Shown here piece after piece: positions 27,965-37,582 of a stretch of DNA of 64,000 nt. Numbering within the stretch: the stretch's first letter is position 1; every line of letters starts with the position of its first letter. The stretch lies in assembly GCF_008638365.1 (NCBI RefSeq), contig NZ_VWVU01000004.1:124001-188000 (forward strand). Reading direction: 5' to 3'. Under the pieces are notes generated by a model. It saw only the letters and a list, made by a program, of their open reading frames with translations, was not told where the DNA came from and searched no databases. Origin of the DNA: Nocardiopsis quinghaiensis. Its GTDB lineage: Bacteria; Actinomycetota; Actinomycetes; Streptosporangiales; Streptosporangiaceae. The translations under genes were made by a program, and so were the position numbers.

Positions 27965-28687
27965 TTACTTGTCGTCTTCCCCGCTGTCCGCGTCGGTGCC
28001 GGACGACTCGGCCGAAGCCTCGCCGCCGTCCTCCACCGGGTCCCCGACGACCACGCGGGCCGGACGGAGGACCCTCTCACCGATGCGGTACCCGGGCTGG
28101 AACACCTCGATCACGTTCTGGGTGGAGATGCCCGGAACCGGGACCAGGGTGAGCGCCTCGTGGAGGTTGGGGTCGAACTCGTCGCCCTGCTCCGCGTACC
28201 GCTCCAGGCCCAGCTTGGTGACCGTGGCCTCCAGGGCCTCGCCCACCGCCCTGAACCCGCCGTTGAGCTCGTCGTGCTCGCGGGCGCGTCCGATGTCGTC
28301 CAGGATCGGCAGGAGTTCGCTGACGACCTGGGCGGTGGCCATCTCGCGGACGGTCACGCGGTCGCGGTCGACGCGCTTGCGGTAGTTGGCGTACTCCGCC
28401 TGTACCCGCTTGAGGTCGTTGGTGAGTTCGACGACCCGCTCATCGGCGTTGATCGCGTCCGTCACCACCGACTCCGGAGTGTCCGGAACCTCGGGCGCGT
28501 CGTCCTCCAGGTCGGCCTCGACGACCTCCTCCTCGGCGACCTCCGGGATCTCCTCGGTGTCGTCGCCCTCGGTCTCGGGATCCCTGACCTCACCGGTCTC
28601 GGGGTCGATCCGGCGGTTGTCGCGGATCACCGGTCCCCGGCGCTCATCGCCGTCACCGGTGCCGTTCGTGTTCTCCGACGGAGTCAT
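27965..28687 (-). CDS. grpE: Nucleotide exchange factor GrpE
   Basis: 240 residues from ATG 28687, with GGAAGGAG 12 nt upstream. An acidic disordered N-terminus (1-85) precedes the long helix LTNDLKRVQAEYANYRKRVD, the GrpE signature, and the beta domain ends near FQPGYRIGERVLRPARVVV. It exchanges ADP on DnaK. The start codon is 35 nt after the dnaK stop. Confidence 0.97.
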   Translation of the reverse strand: MTPSENTNGTGDGDERRGPVIRDNRRIDPETGEVRDPETEGDDTEEIPEVAEEEVVEADLEDDAPEVPDTPESVVTDAINADERVVELTNDLKRVQAEYANYRKRVDRDRVTVREMATAQVVSELLPILDDIGRAREHDELNGGFRAVGEALEATVTKLGLERYAEQGDEFDPNLHEALTLVPVPGISTQNVIEVFQPGYRIGERVLRPARVVVGDPVEDGGEASAESSGTDADSGEDDK

Positions 28688-28722
28688 CTGCGACGTGTCT
28701 CCTTCCTCGGCTCGACCTCGGA

Positions 28723-30573
28723 TCAGGACTGGTTGCCCTTGTCGTTTTCCTCGTCGACGATCTCGGCGTCCACGACGTCGCTGTCGTCGGTGGAGTCCGA
28801 GGCGCCCTGGCCCGCGTCGCCCTCGGCGCCGCCCTGCTCGCCCTGGCTGTAGATCGCCGAACCGATCTTCTGGCTGGCCAGCGCGACCTTCTCGCTGGCG
28901 GAGCGGATGGCCTCCACGTCGGTGCCCTCCATCGCGGTCTTCAGCTCCGCGATGGCCGACTCGGTCTCGGAGCGCACGTCGGCCGGGACCTTGTCCTCGT
29001 TGTCCTTGATGACCTTCTCGGTCTGGTAGACGAGGGACTCGGCGTTGTTGCGGACCTCGGCCTCCTCGCGGCGCTTGCGGTCCTCCTCCGCGTACTGCTC
29101 GGCCTCGCGGACCATCTTGTCGATGTCCTCCTTGGACATCGCCGAGCCGCCGGAGATGGTGACGGACTGCTCCTTGCCGGTGCCCAGGTCCTTCGCGGTG
29201 ACGCTGACGATGCCGTTGGCGTCGATGTCGAAGGCGACCTCGATCTGCGGGACGCCGCGCGGCGCCGGGGGCAGGCCGGTCAGGTCGAAGACACCCAGCT
29301 TCTTGTTGTACTGGGCGATGTCGCGCTCGCCCTGGTACACCTGGATCTGCACGGACGGCTGGTTGTCCTCGGCCGTCGTGAAGATCTCCGAGCGCTTGGT
29401 CGGGATGGTCGTGTTGCGCTCGATGAGCTTGGTGAACACGCCGCCCTTGGTCTCGATGCCCAGCGACAGCGGGGTGACGTCCAGCAGCAGGACGTCCTTG
29501 ACCTCGCCCTTGAGCACACCGGCCTGCAGCGAGGCACCGATGGCCACGACCTCGTCCGGGTTGACGCCCTTGTTGGGCTCCTTGCCGCCGGTCATCTCCT
29601 TGACCAGCTCGACGATGGCGGGCATACGGGTCGAGCCACCGACGAGGACCACGTGGTTGATGTCGCTGAGCTGGATCCCGGCGTCCTTGATGACCTGCTG
29701 GAACGGGGTCTTGGTCCGCTCGACCAGGTCGGAGGTCAGGCGCTGGAACTCGGCGCGGCTGAGCTTCTCGTCCAGGTGCAGCGGGCCCTCGGCCGAGGCC
29801 GTGATGTAGGGCAGGTTGATCGCCGACTCGCTGGAGCTGGAGAGCTCGATCTTGGTCTTCTCCGCGGCCTCGCGCAGGCGCTGGAGGGCCATCTTGTCCT
29901 TGGACAGGTCCACGCCGTTGGAGTTCTTGAAGCGCTCGACCAGCCAGTCGACGATGGCCTGGTCCCAGTCGTCGCCGCCCAGGTGGTTGTCGCCGTTGGT
30001 CGCCTTGACCTCCACGACGCCGTCGCCGACCTCCAGGAGGGAGACGTCGAAGGTGCCGCCACCGAGGTCGTAGACGAGGATCGTCGCCTCGCCCTCCTTC
30101 TCCAGGTGGTAGGCCAGCGCGGCCGAGGTCGGCTCGTTGATGATGCGCAGGACGTTGAGGCCCGCGATGGTGCCGGCCTCCTTGGTGGCCTGGCGCTGGG
30201 AGTCGCTGAAGTAGGCCGGGACGGTGATGACCGCGTCGGTCACGTCCTCGCCCAGGTAGGCCTCGGCGTCGCGCTTGAGCTTCTGGAGCACGAAGGCGCT
30301 GATCTGCTGGGGGTTGAAGGTCTTGTCGTCGATCTCCACCGACCAGTCGGTGCCGATGTGGCGCTTGACCGAGCGGATGGTGCGGTCGACGTTGGTGACG
30401 GCCTGCCGCTTGGCCACCTCGCCGACGAGCACCTCGCCGTTCTTGGCGAAGGCGACGACGGACGGGGTGGTGCGGGAACCCTCGGCGTTGGCGATGACCG
30501 TTGGCTCGCCGCCCTCCAGGACGGCGACACAGGAGTTCGTCGTACCGAGGTCGATTCCGACCGCACGTGCCAT
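28723..30573 (-). CDS. dnaK: Chaperone protein DnaK (Hsp70)
   Basis: 616 residues from ATG 30573 ([20 protein letters not shown]); the six-codon longer reading is unlikely. Hsp70 signatures are present: [22 protein letters not shown] and [17 protein letters not shown]. The linker [13 protein letters not shown] and a Gly/Asp/Ser-rich C-terminus follow. It is the first gene of the heat-shock run and serves as HspR co-repressor in other actinobacteria. Confidence 0.98.
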   Translation of the reverse strand: MARAVGIDLGTTNSCVAVLEGGEPTVIANAEGSRTTPSVVAFAKNGEVLVGEVAKRQAVTNVDRTIRSVKRHIGTDWSVEIDDKTFNPQQISAFVLQKLKRDAEAYLGEDVTDAVITVPAYFSDSQRQATKEAGTIAGLNVLRIINEPTSAALAYHLEKEGEATILVYDLGGGTFDVSLLEVGDGVVEVKATNGDNHLGGDDWDQAIVDWLVERFKNSNGVDLSKDKMALQRLREAAEKTKIELSSSSESAINLPYITASAEGPLHLDEKLSRAEFQRLTSDLVERTKTPFQQVIKDAGIQLSDINHVVLVGGSTRMPAIVELVKEMTGGKEPNKGVNPDEVVAIGASLQAGVLKGEVKDVLLLDVTPLSLGIETKGGVFTKLIERNTTIPTKRSEIFTTAEDNQPSVQIQVYQGERDIAQYNKKLGVFDLTGLPPAPRGVPQIEVAFDIDANGIVSVTAKDLGTGKEQSVTISGGSAMSKEDIDKMVREAEQYAEEDRKRREEAEVRNNAESLVYQTEKVIKDNEDKVPADVRSETESAIAELKTAMEGTDVEAIRSASEKVALASQKIGSAIYSQGEQGGAEGDAGQGASDSTDDSDVVDAEIVDEENDKGNQS

Positions 30574-30592
30574 GGTTGCTTCCTCCGTCAAG

Positions 30593-30613
30593 ATTGAGTC
30601 GTTTGGACGTAAG
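30593..30613. promoter_or_regulatory. HAIR-like HspR operator, proximal to dnaK
   Basis: ATTGAGT (30593-30599), seven-base spacer, ACGTAAG (30607-30613). It matches the HAIR consensus CTTGAGT-N7-ACTCAAG at 6/7 and 5/7 positions, with the same spacing. It lies 20 nt before the dnaK start. It is the weaker of the two sites. Confidence 0.55.
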
Positions 30614-30644
30614 TTTGCTTCGTCGAGTGGCGGTTGTCAAATCA

Positions 30645-30665
30645 GTTGAGCCGCCCCGACTCAAG
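30645..30665. promoter_or_regulatory. HAIR-like HspR operator, distal to dnaK
   Basis: GTTGAGC (30645-30651), spacer CGCCCCG, ACTCAAG (30659-30665). The right half is perfect and the left half matches 5/7. It is 72 nt before the dnaK start, a normal position for HspR control of the dnaK promoter. Confidence 0.75.
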
Positions 30666-31103
30666 TCGAATCCTACGCCCTGACAACGGCTGACCCGGCC
30701 TGGATGTTCCCGGCCTGGGCGCTCTTGGGCGGAGGTGTGGGCGAATCCCGGGACAACTGGGGGAGATCCTTGACCTGGAGACCAGGGACTCTCAGGGATG
30801 TCCGAGGGGGTGCCCGGGGTGGTGCGGCGGGGCCGGCGTCCCCGGTTCCGGGGGGGCGGTGGCCGTTCCACTTCCGCGCGTGTCGCAACCTTGTATTGGG
30901 AGAAATCGGGAGGAGCCAGGAGGAACGGTGAAGTCACCGATACCCCCGTCGCGTCGTCCGGTGACCGCCGTCCGCTAGACATAGGACGTGTGGGGCGGTC
31001 GAGCCCTCCCGTGGCGGCCGCGCTATTACTCGTAAGTAACATAGACTTGGACCGCCGGTGTGTGGCGCACCGGACGACGAAGCAGGATGGGAGGCCACGG
31101 ACG
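30666..31103. promoter_or_regulatory. Divergent promoter region between dnaK and the Fe-S protein gene
   Basis: No gene is supported here. The right half is richer in A/T and holds a palindrome, TTACT-CGTA-AGTAA, at 31026-31039, about 65 nt before the start of the Fe-S gene. It is a probable operator for a TetR- or GntR-type regulator. GGGAGG at 31089-31094 is the ribosome site of that gene. Confidence 0.5.
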
Positions 31104-33311
31104 ATGCTGTACCTGACACTGGGCATCATCACCTCGGTCTTCGCCGTGGTCGCGTTCACCATGTTCGCTCTGGGCATCCGCCAGATCGTGCGAACCGTGG
31201 GTGTGGGCCGTACGGCGGAGCCGGAGCGCAAGGGACCGCTCGGTCAGCGGCTCACCATGACGCTCATCGAGATCCTCGGACACGGGCGGATGCTCAAGCG
31301 GCCCTGGGTCGGCGTCGCCCACTGGTTCGTGATGGTCTCGTTCCCGCTGCTGGTCTTCACGGTCGTGGAGGCCCAGGGCGAGGTCTTCGACCCGCACTTC
31401 CACTTGCCGATCATCCACGACTGGGCCCTCTACGGCCTGGTCATCGAGGTCATCGCCGCGGCCAGCCTCGCGGGCATCGTCGGACTGACGGTCTACCGGC
31501 TGCTCAACGGCCCCAAGCGCATCGGCCGCCAGTCCCGGTTCACCAACTCCCGGCACTGGACCGCGTACTACGTCGAGGCCTACCTGTGGGCCCTGCTGAT
31601 CTCGATCTTCGTGATCCGCGGCTTCAAGTCCGCCATGGGCGACTTCCCCTTCCCGGCCTGGGCCACGCCGATCTCCACCGCCCTCGGCACGGTCCTGCCC
31701 GGTGACCCCGCGATCGCCGAGCCCGCCATCGCCCTGGTCGCCGCGTTCAAGCTGGTCATCAGCTACCTGTTCTTCATCGTCATCGCCCGCGTGCTCACCA
31801 TGGGCATCGGCTGGCACCGCTTCCTCGCGCCGTTCAACATCTTCTTCAAGCGCAACGCCGACGGATCCCCGTCCCTGGGCGCCGCCAAGCAGATGATGGA
31901 CAAGTCCGGGACCAAGCCCCTCGACTTCGAGGAGGCCGACCCCGACGAGGACCCGTTCGGCGCGGGCAAGCTGGAGGACTTCACCTGGAAGGGCCTGCTG
32001 GACTTCAGCACCTGCACCGAGTGCGGACGCTGCCAGTCCCAGTGCCCGGCCTGGAACACCGGCAAGCCGCTCTCGCCCAAGAAGGTCATCCTCGACCTGC
32101 AGGCGCACGCCTACGAGAAGGCCCCGTACATGCTCCAGGGCATCACCGAGGAGACCCTCTCCGAGAAGCCCGACGAGAGCCACGCGGGCGTGGACGTGCT
32201 CGCCCTCCTCAACCGGCCGCTGGTCGGCACCGAGGAGGAGGGTGGCGTCATCCACCCCGACGAGCTGTGGGCCTGCACCAACTGCGGTGCCTGCGTCGAG
32301 CAGTGCCCGGTCGACATCGAGCACATCGACCACATCATCGACATGCGCCGCTACCAGGTGATGGTCGAGTCCAACTTCCCGTCCGAGGCCAACACGCTCC
32401 TGAAGAACCTGGAGAACAAGGCCAACCCGTGGGGCATGGCCGAGGACCGGCGCATGGACTGGATCCAGGAGCTCGCCGAGCAGGAGAACCCGGTCGAGGT
32501 CGAGGTCGTCGACGACAAGCTCTCGCCCGAGACCGAGTACCTGTTCTGGGTCGGCTGCGCCGGTGCCCTGGAGGACCGCGCCAAGAAGACCACCAAGGCC
32601 ATCGCCGAGCTGCTGGACATGTCGGGCGTCAAGTTCGCCGTCCTGGGCGGCATGGAGGCCTGCACCGGCGACCCGGCGCGCCGCCTGGGCATGGAGTACG
32701 TCTTCCAGATGCTCGCCCAGCAGAACGTGGAGACGCTGAACGAGGCCGGTGTCACGAAGATCGTGGCCAGCTGCCCGCACTGCTTCAACACCCTCGCCAA
32801 CGAGTACCCGCAGCTCGGCGGCACCTACGAGGTCGTCCACCACAGCCAGCTGCTGGCCAAGCTCGTGGAGGAGGGCAGGATCACGCCGGTCAACTCCGTG
32901 GACGAGAACATCACCTACCACGACCCCTGCTTCCTGGGCCGCCACAACAAGGTGTACACGCCGCCGCGCGACATCATGGCGCAGGTTCCCGGGGTCAAGA
33001 CGCAGGAGATGCACCGTCACAAGGAGCGGGGCTTCTGCTGCGGCGCCGGCGGCGCGCGCATGTGGATGGAGGAGCGGATCGGCAAGCGCATCAACACCGA
33101 GCGTGTGGACGAGGCGCTGACCACCAACCCCGACACCGTCTCCACCGCCTGCCCGTTCTGCCAGGTCATGCTCGGTGACGCGATCAACGAGAAGAAGTCG
33201 CAGGGCGAGGCGAAGGAGTCGCTGGAGGTCGTGGACGTCTCCCAGCTGCTGCTGCGCTCGGTCCGGGAGGCTCCCGGGGAGAAGCCCGAGACCGCCGACG
33301 CCCAGAGCTGA
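31104..33311 (+). CDS. Membrane (Fe-S)-binding heterodisulfide-reductase-like oxidoreductase (DUF224/CCG type)
   Basis: 735 residues from ATG 31104. Six or so hydrophobic segments (2-30, 75-95, 110-135, 155-175, 205-235) form a cytochrome-b-like membrane part. Two 4Fe-4S motifs follow: CTECGRCQSQCPAW near residue 304 and CTNCGACVEQCPVD near 390. The CCG domains are CPHCFNTL, HDPCFLGRHN and GFCCGAGGARMWMEE with ACPFCQVML. This architecture matches the membrane Fe-S proteins proposed as electron-transfer-flavoprotein:menaquinone oxidoreductases for fatty-acid oxidation. No etf genes adjoin it, so that role is inference. It is monocistronic, ending at a strong terminator. Confidence 0.87.
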   Translation: MLYLTLGIITSVFAVVAFTMFALGIRQIVRTVGVGRTAEPERKGPLGQRLTMTLIEILGHGRMLKRPWVGVAHWFVMVSFPLLVFTVVEAQGEVFDPHFHLPIIHDWALYGLVIEVIAAASLAGIVGLTVYRLLNGPKRIGRQSRFTNSRHWTAYYVEAYLWALLISIFVIRGFKSAMGDFPFPAWATPISTALGTVLPGDPAIAEPAIALVAAFKLVISYLFFIVIARVLTMGIGWHRFLAPFNIFFKRNADGSPSLGAAKQMMDKSGTKPLDFEEADPDEDPFGAGKLEDFTWKGLLDFSTCTECGRCQSQCPAWNTGKPLSPKKVILDLQAHAYEKAPYMLQGITEETLSEKPDESHAGVDVLALLNRPLVGTEEEGGVIHPDELWACTNCGACVEQCPVDIEHIDHIIDMRRYQVMVESNFPSEANTLLKNLENKANPWGMAEDRRMDWIQELAEQENPVEVEVVDDKLSPETEYLFWVGCAGALEDRAKKTTKAIAELLDMSGVKFAVLGGMEACTGDPARRLGMEYVFQMLAQQNVETLNEAGVTKIVASCPHCFNTLANEYPQLGGTYEVVHHSQLLAKLVEEGRITPVNSVDENITYHDPCFLGRHNKVYTPPRDIMAQVPGVKTQEMHRHKERGFCCGAGGARMWMEERIGKRINTERVDEALTTNPDTVSTACPFCQVMLGDAINEKKSQGEAKESLEVVDVSQLLLRSVREAPGEKPETADAQS

Positions 33312-33348
33312 CGTCCGAGGGCCCCGGCCCTCCGACCCGAGCTCCTCC

Positions 33349-33389
33349 GAGGGGCCGGACGCCGACCGCGAGTCGGCGCCCGGCCCCTC
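33349..33389 (+). terminator. Two-part terminator after the Fe-S protein
   Basis: GAGGGGCCGG (33349-33358) pairs with CCGGCCCCTC (33380-33389), and inside them GCCGAC pairs with GTCGGC around a CGCGA loop. It lies 38 nt past the stop. The remaining 250 nt up to the next gene hold nothing I recognise. Confidence 0.72.
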
Positions 33390-33645
33390 GCGCGTTCCGG
33401 GGCGGCGCCTCCGCGCCGCTCCGGCGACACCGGTGGACGGAGGCCGTCCGGTGTCCGCCTCCGGGCGCTCGTCGGACGCCCAGCGCGCGGCCGCGGAGGC
33501 GGCCGTCGCCGCCGTCACCGTCGGGGGAGGGCGGGAGGCGCACCGCGGATGACATTTGTCAGTGCGCCCGCCGGGAGGTTCCACACGGGCAGCCTGTGAC
33601 AACGGCGTCTGTCCGGCGGCCCCCGGCCCACGGGAGTCTGGACGC

Positions 33646-34644
33646 ATGACGACGACAGCGAACACCGCGGCGGCCGGCCCCGGTCACCGGGACACCACCG
33701 GCCCGGCGGTGGTCGTCCGCGACCTCCGACAGCACTACGGCGACTTCGAGGCGGTCAAGGGGGTCTCCTTCGAGATCCACCCCGGCGAGCTCTTCGCCCT
33801 CCTCGGCACCAACGGCGCGGGCAAGACCACCACCATCGAGACCCTGGAGGGCTTCCGCCGCCCCAGCTCGGGCACCGTCCGGGTCTTCGGCCTCGACCCC
33901 CACGGCCAGCCCGTCGGGGTCCGTGAGCGCACCAACGCCGTCCTCCAGGGCAGCGGTCTGCTGGAGGACCTGAGCGTCGAAGAGACCATGGACCTCGCCC
34001 ACGACCTCGCCGCCGGCCCCCGCGACACCGCGGAGGTCCTGGACATGGTGAACCTGGCCGACAAGCGCGAGGTCGCGGTCCGCCAGCTCTCCGGGGGGCA
34101 GAAGCGCCGCCTGGACCTGGCCCTGGCCCTGGTGACCCGGCCCGAGGTGCTGTACCTGGACGAGCCCACCACCGGTATGGACCCCGAGGCGCGGATCGAG
34201 ACGTGGCGGGTCATCTCCGAGCTGAAGGGGGACGGGGTGGCGATCCTGCTCACCACCCACTACCTGGAGGAGGCCGAGCGGCTCGCCGACCGGCTGGCGA
34301 TCATGCACCGCGGCGAGGTGAGGGTCGAGGGCACCCTGGCCGGCGTGCTGGCGGGCTGGGGTGACCGGGTGGGCTTCATGCTCCCCGAGAACGTACGTAC
34401 CAGCGACCTGCCCGAACCGCCCGGCACCGAACTGGCCGTGGAGACCCGTGACCACGCCCTGTGGGCCACCTACACGGCCATGGGCGAGGACGTGGCCGAC
34501 CGGGCGCACCACACGGTCGCGGCACTCATCGCCTGGGCCGCCGAACACGGGACCACGCTCAAGCACCTCCAGGTGCGCGGCGCCTCCCTGGAGGACGTCT
34601 TCCTCCGGGTCGCGGACGGCGCTTCGGACCTCGTCACGGACTGA
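33646..34644 (+). CDS. ABC transporter ATP-binding protein (DrrA-like)
   Basis: 332 residues, ATG 33646. Walker A GTNGAGKTTT is near residue 64 (Thr in place of the usual Pro), the signature QLSGGQKRRLDLALALV near 147, Walker B VLYLDEPTTGMDP near 170, and H-switch LTTHYLEEAERLAD. The C-terminal 100 residues are the extended domain of DrrA/NodI-type ATPases. It is paired with the permease gene 50 nt downstream. Such transporters export drugs or lipids. Confidence 0.9.
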   Translation: MTTTANTAAAGPGHRDTTGPAVVVRDLRQHYGDFEAVKGVSFEIHPGELFALLGTNGAGKTTTIETLEGFRRPSSGTVRVFGLDPHGQPVGVRERTNAVLQGSGLLEDLSVEETMDLAHDLAAGPRDTAEVLDMVNLADKREVAVRQLSGGQKRRLDLALALVTRPEVLYLDEPTTGMDPEARIETWRVISELKGDGVAILLTTHYLEEAERLADRLAIMHRGEVRVEGTLAGVLAGWGDRVGFMLPENVRTSDLPEPPGTELAVETRDHALWATYTAMGEDVADRAHHTVAALIAWAAEHGTTLKHLQVRGASLEDVFLRVADGASDLVTD

Positions 34645-34694
34645 GCGACCCCGCCCCGGCCTCCCGCCGTTCCCCACAGACTCCAGGAGCACAC

Positions 34695-35534
34695 ATGAGC
34701 ACGACCACCGCCGCCCCGCGGCGCTCCCGACCCTCCATCGGCTGGCCGAGGCAGACCCTGCGCCTGACCCGGACCGAGTTCACCCTGTTCGTGCGGTACA
34801 AGACCGCCTGGATGTTCCTGGCCCTGCCGCTCTTCCTGCTGGTCATCGCGATGGGCCTGCCCTCCGAGGACGTCTTCCCCGGGGTCAGCGGCAGCACGCT
34901 GTCGATGGCCGCGACGCTGGGCAGCATCGGTGTGATCGTGGGCATCGGGCACGCGTCGAACGTGTTCACCGCACGGCGGGAGTCGCTGGTGCTCAAGCGG
35001 TTGAGGGTGAGCGGCGTACCCCAGGTGGCCATCTTCGGTGCCCTCACCGGGGTCGTGGTGCTGTTCTCGGTGCTGGTCGCCGCGCTGATGGCCGCCCTGA
35101 TCCTCGCGGTCTCCGGCGTGCTGCCCCGGGATCCGCTGATGCTGTTGGTGGCCGTGGTGCTGAGCGCGCTGTCGATGACGCTGGTCGGACTGCTGATCAC
35201 GCCGACCGTGCGCAACGCCGAGGCCGCGCAGATGGCGGCGATGGTGCCGATGATGATCCTGCTGTTCGCGAGCGGCGTGTTCCTGCCGATGGACCTCCTG
35301 CCGGACACCGCGCGCCAGGTGGTGCAGCTGCTCCCGGCCACACCGAGCAGTGACATGGCGCAGGCCGCCTACAGCGGGTACGACGTGTTCGGCGGCTACG
35401 CCGACGCCGAGGAGCCCGGCTACCTCGGCCTGTGGACCGCGGCCCTGCCCTCCGTCGGGATCATGCTCGCCTGGATCGCCGTGCTGGGGCTGCTGGTGCG
35501 CCGGTACTTCAGGTGGGACCCCCGCCAGCCCTGA
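34695..35534 (+). CDS. ABC-2 type permease (DrrB-like)
   Basis: 279 residues, ATG 34695, with CAGGAG 8 nt upstream. Six hydrophobic segments are visible. The loop FTARRESLVLKRLRVSGVP after the second segment is the ABC-2 amphipathic element, and MMILLFASGVFLPMDLLPD is the conserved fifth-segment motif. It ends before a perfect 12-bp hairpin, so a two-gene transcript with partial read-through into the kinase gene is likely. Confidence 0.88.
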   Translation: MSTTTAAPRRSRPSIGWPRQTLRLTRTEFTLFVRYKTAWMFLALPLFLLVIAMGLPSEDVFPGVSGSTLSMAATLGSIGVIVGIGHASNVFTARRESLVLKRLRVSGVPQVAIFGALTGVVVLFSVLVAALMAALILAVSGVLPRDPLMLLVAVVLSALSMTLVGLLITPTVRNAEAAQMAAMVPMMILLFASGVFLPMDLLPDTARQVVQLLPATPSSDMAQAAYSGYDVFGGYADAEEPGYLGLWTAALPSVGIMLAWIAVLGLLVRRYFRWDPRQP

Positions 35535-35553
35535 GGGATGGCGGTACCGGGGC

Positions 35554-35587
35554 GCCGGGGAGGCCGGGGACGGACGGCCTCCCCGGC
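35554..35587 (+). terminator. Hairpin after the DrrB-like permease
   Basis: GCCGGGGAGGCC (35554-35565) pairs with GGCCTCCCCGGC (35576-35587), loop 10 nt. It begins 20 nt after the permease stop. Confidence 0.65.
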
Positions 35588-35704
35588 ACGGCACACTGGG
35601 TCCGTCCACAGGCGTGGACACGAGGGCCGGGAGGGGGCCGGCCCGGGGGGCCGATCGCACCGGCCCGGTCAGGAACCGTCCCCCGCCCACGAGGAGACAC
35701 CGCG

Positions 35705-36895
35705 TTGACAGAGCACGGGCCACCGCTGGCCGAGGACGTCCGGAACGACCGCAAGCTCCGTGTCGCCAGGCTCATCATCCTGGGATCGCTATCGTTCCTG
35801 CTCGTCGTGCTGCTCCTCCTCCCGCTGATGGAAGCGACCATGGGCGAGGAGGGCTTCTCCCTGTGGCGCCCCCTCGTCGCCGAAGCCGTCGCGATCCCGC
35901 TCAGCGTCGCGCTCGTGCTGCTCATGCGGAGCAGGATCGACGGACGGCGGAACCCCGACCCCTGGCTCTACTGGGGTTCGGTCGTGCTGGCCGTCATCGG
36001 TGCCGCCGCCCTCCAGAACCCCCTCACCTCCATGTTCTTCCTGGCCGCCTGGTGGGGGCTCGGGGTCTTCATGGCGCCCCGCAGGATCGGAGCCGCGGTC
36101 ACCCTGGGGCTGCTGGTGGCGCCCTGGCTGTTCATTCCGTTCAGCCCCATGGACATCAATCCCCTCGCCTATCTGGCGGTGTGGACCACCGCGATCGTCT
36201 GGTCGCTCATCCTGGCCGCGGGCTCCCTCGCCTCACTCTGGCTGTGGGACATCACCAACGACGCGGTCCGGGGCCAGGCGGCACGCGCCCAGCTCGCGGT
36301 CACCGAGGAGCGCCTGCGCTTCGCCCGGGACATGCACGACCTGCTCGGCCACAGCCTGTCGGCCCTGGCGGTCAAGGCCGAGCTGGCGGGCAGGCTGGCC
36401 GAACGCGCGCCGGACCGGGCCGCCGCGGAGATGACCGAGGTGCACGAACTCGCCCGCAAGGCGCTCCAGCAGGTGCGCACGGCGGTGAGCGGCTACCGGG
36501 AGGTCGACCTCGCGGGCGAGGTGGACGCGGTGGGCTCCGTCCTGGCCGCCAACGGCACCCGGGTCTCCGTCACCGGACTGGACGGCCTGGCGCTGTCCCC
36601 GGAACGGGCGTCGCTGGCCGCGTGGGTGGTCCGGGAGGGCGTGACCAACGTGCTGCGGCACAGTGACGCCACCGAGTGCCAGATCGTCTTCACGCCGGCC
36701 AGGGACACCGCGGTGGGCCGGGTCCTGGTGGTGGAGGTGTCCAACGACCAGGCGCGCGGGGACGGGGCCCCGGAGGAGTCCTCCGGGAACGGACTGGCGG
36801 GATTGTCCGAGCGCGTCTCGATGAGCGGAGGCACCCTGTCGGCGGCGCACACCGGGGACGGCGGTTTCCTGCTCCGGGCCGTGGTCCCCCTCTGA
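35705..36895 (+). CDS. Sensor histidine kinase (HisKA_3/NarL-type), no adjacent response regulator
   Basis: 396 residues from a TTG at 35705, chosen because GAGGAGACACCGCG precedes it. Membrane segments lie at about 20-45, 55-70, 85-105, 108-125 and 135-165. The H-box is ARDMHDLLGHSLSALAVKAE with the phospho-His near residue 220, and the ATPase part has WVVREGVTNVLRHSDA and GNGLAGLSERV. In most relatives a LuxR-type response regulator follows directly, usually with an ABC transporter; the transporter is here but the regulator is not. Confidence 0.85.
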   Translation: MTEHGPPLAEDVRNDRKLRVARLIILGSLSFLLVVLLLLPLMEATMGEEGFSLWRPLVAEAVAIPLSVALVLLMRSRIDGRRNPDPWLYWGSVVLAVIGAAALQNPLTSMFFLAAWWGLGVFMAPRRIGAAVTLGLLVAPWLFIPFSPMDINPLAYLAVWTTAIVWSLILAAGSLASLWLWDITNDAVRGQAARAQLAVTEERLRFARDMHDLLGHSLSALAVKAELAGRLAERAPDRAAAEMTEVHELARKALQQVRTAVSGYREVDLAGEVDAVGSVLAANGTRVSVTGLDGLALSPERASLAAWVVREGVTNVLRHSDATECQIVFTPARDTAVGRVLVVEVSNDQARGDGAPEESSGNGLAGLSERVSMSGGTLSAAHTGDGGFLLRAVVPL

Positions 36896-36904
36896 GGCCT
36901 CCGG

Positions 36905-37357
36905 TCAGGACGGCCAGGGGGCGAGGGGGAGGCCGGACGGGGCCCACACCGTGAGGGGCCCGTCGAACGGCAGCGGGAGCATGTCGGTGAACGGTGTCGC
37001 CTCCGGCAGGACACGCGTCTCCGGGAACAGCTGCCCGGTGGCGGGGAGCACGCGCGCCTCGGGCTCCTCCTCGCACGGCTCGGGCGGCCGTGTGACCGGA
37101 CTCCGGTCCCGGACGCGCGGAGGAGGCCCGGTCGGTCCCGCCGCGCCCGTCCGGGGGACCGGTACCGCGTCGGCGCTTCCGGCTCCGCCATCCGGGGCCG
37201 AGACCCCGAGTACACGGTCGATCTCGGTGGGGGTGAGCCGGTGGTCGGCGTCGGCCACGGCGATGAGCACCTCGGCGTACAGCTCGATCTCGTCCAGCGC
37301 GACGTGGTCGTGGAGGGTGGCCTGGTTGCACGGACGCGGTTCCGTGCCGTGTCCCAC
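36905..37357 (-). CDS. Small conserved actinobacterial protein of unknown function
   Basis: 150 residues from a GTG at 37357 with a strong GGGAGGTGAGC ribosome site. Residues 15-50 (HVALDEIELYAEVLIAVADA and TPTEIDRVLGV) are a compact helical motif, like small Streptomyces proteins that carry the same IELY...EIDRVLGV core. The C-terminal part is Pro-rich and variable. It converges with the histidine kinase gene, leaving 9 nt. I do not know its function. Confidence 0.6.
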   Translation of the reverse strand: MGHGTEPRPCNQATLHDHVALDEIELYAEVLIAVADADHRLTPTEIDRVLGVSAPDGGAGSADAVPVPRTGAAGPTGPPPRVRDRSPVTRPPEPCEEEPEARVLPATGQLFPETRVLPEATPFTDMLPLPFDGPLTVWAPSGLPLAPWPS

Positions 37358-37582
37358 GTGTGCTCACCTCCCGGCGACGACGGTGCCGCGGAAAGGGTGC
37401 GCCGGTAGCCCCGGACGGGGCTGACGTGGGTCCCGGGCGCGACGAAACCGGTCCCACACGGCATGGATCCTCAGGCTACGCGTGCGCGTGGGACCCGCGC
37501 ATGACCCGTGAGGACCAGAGGAGGAGTCACCCGTGTTAGCCAGAAGCGTCCGGTGCGGTGCTTTCGGGCCACGGTGTCGCCC

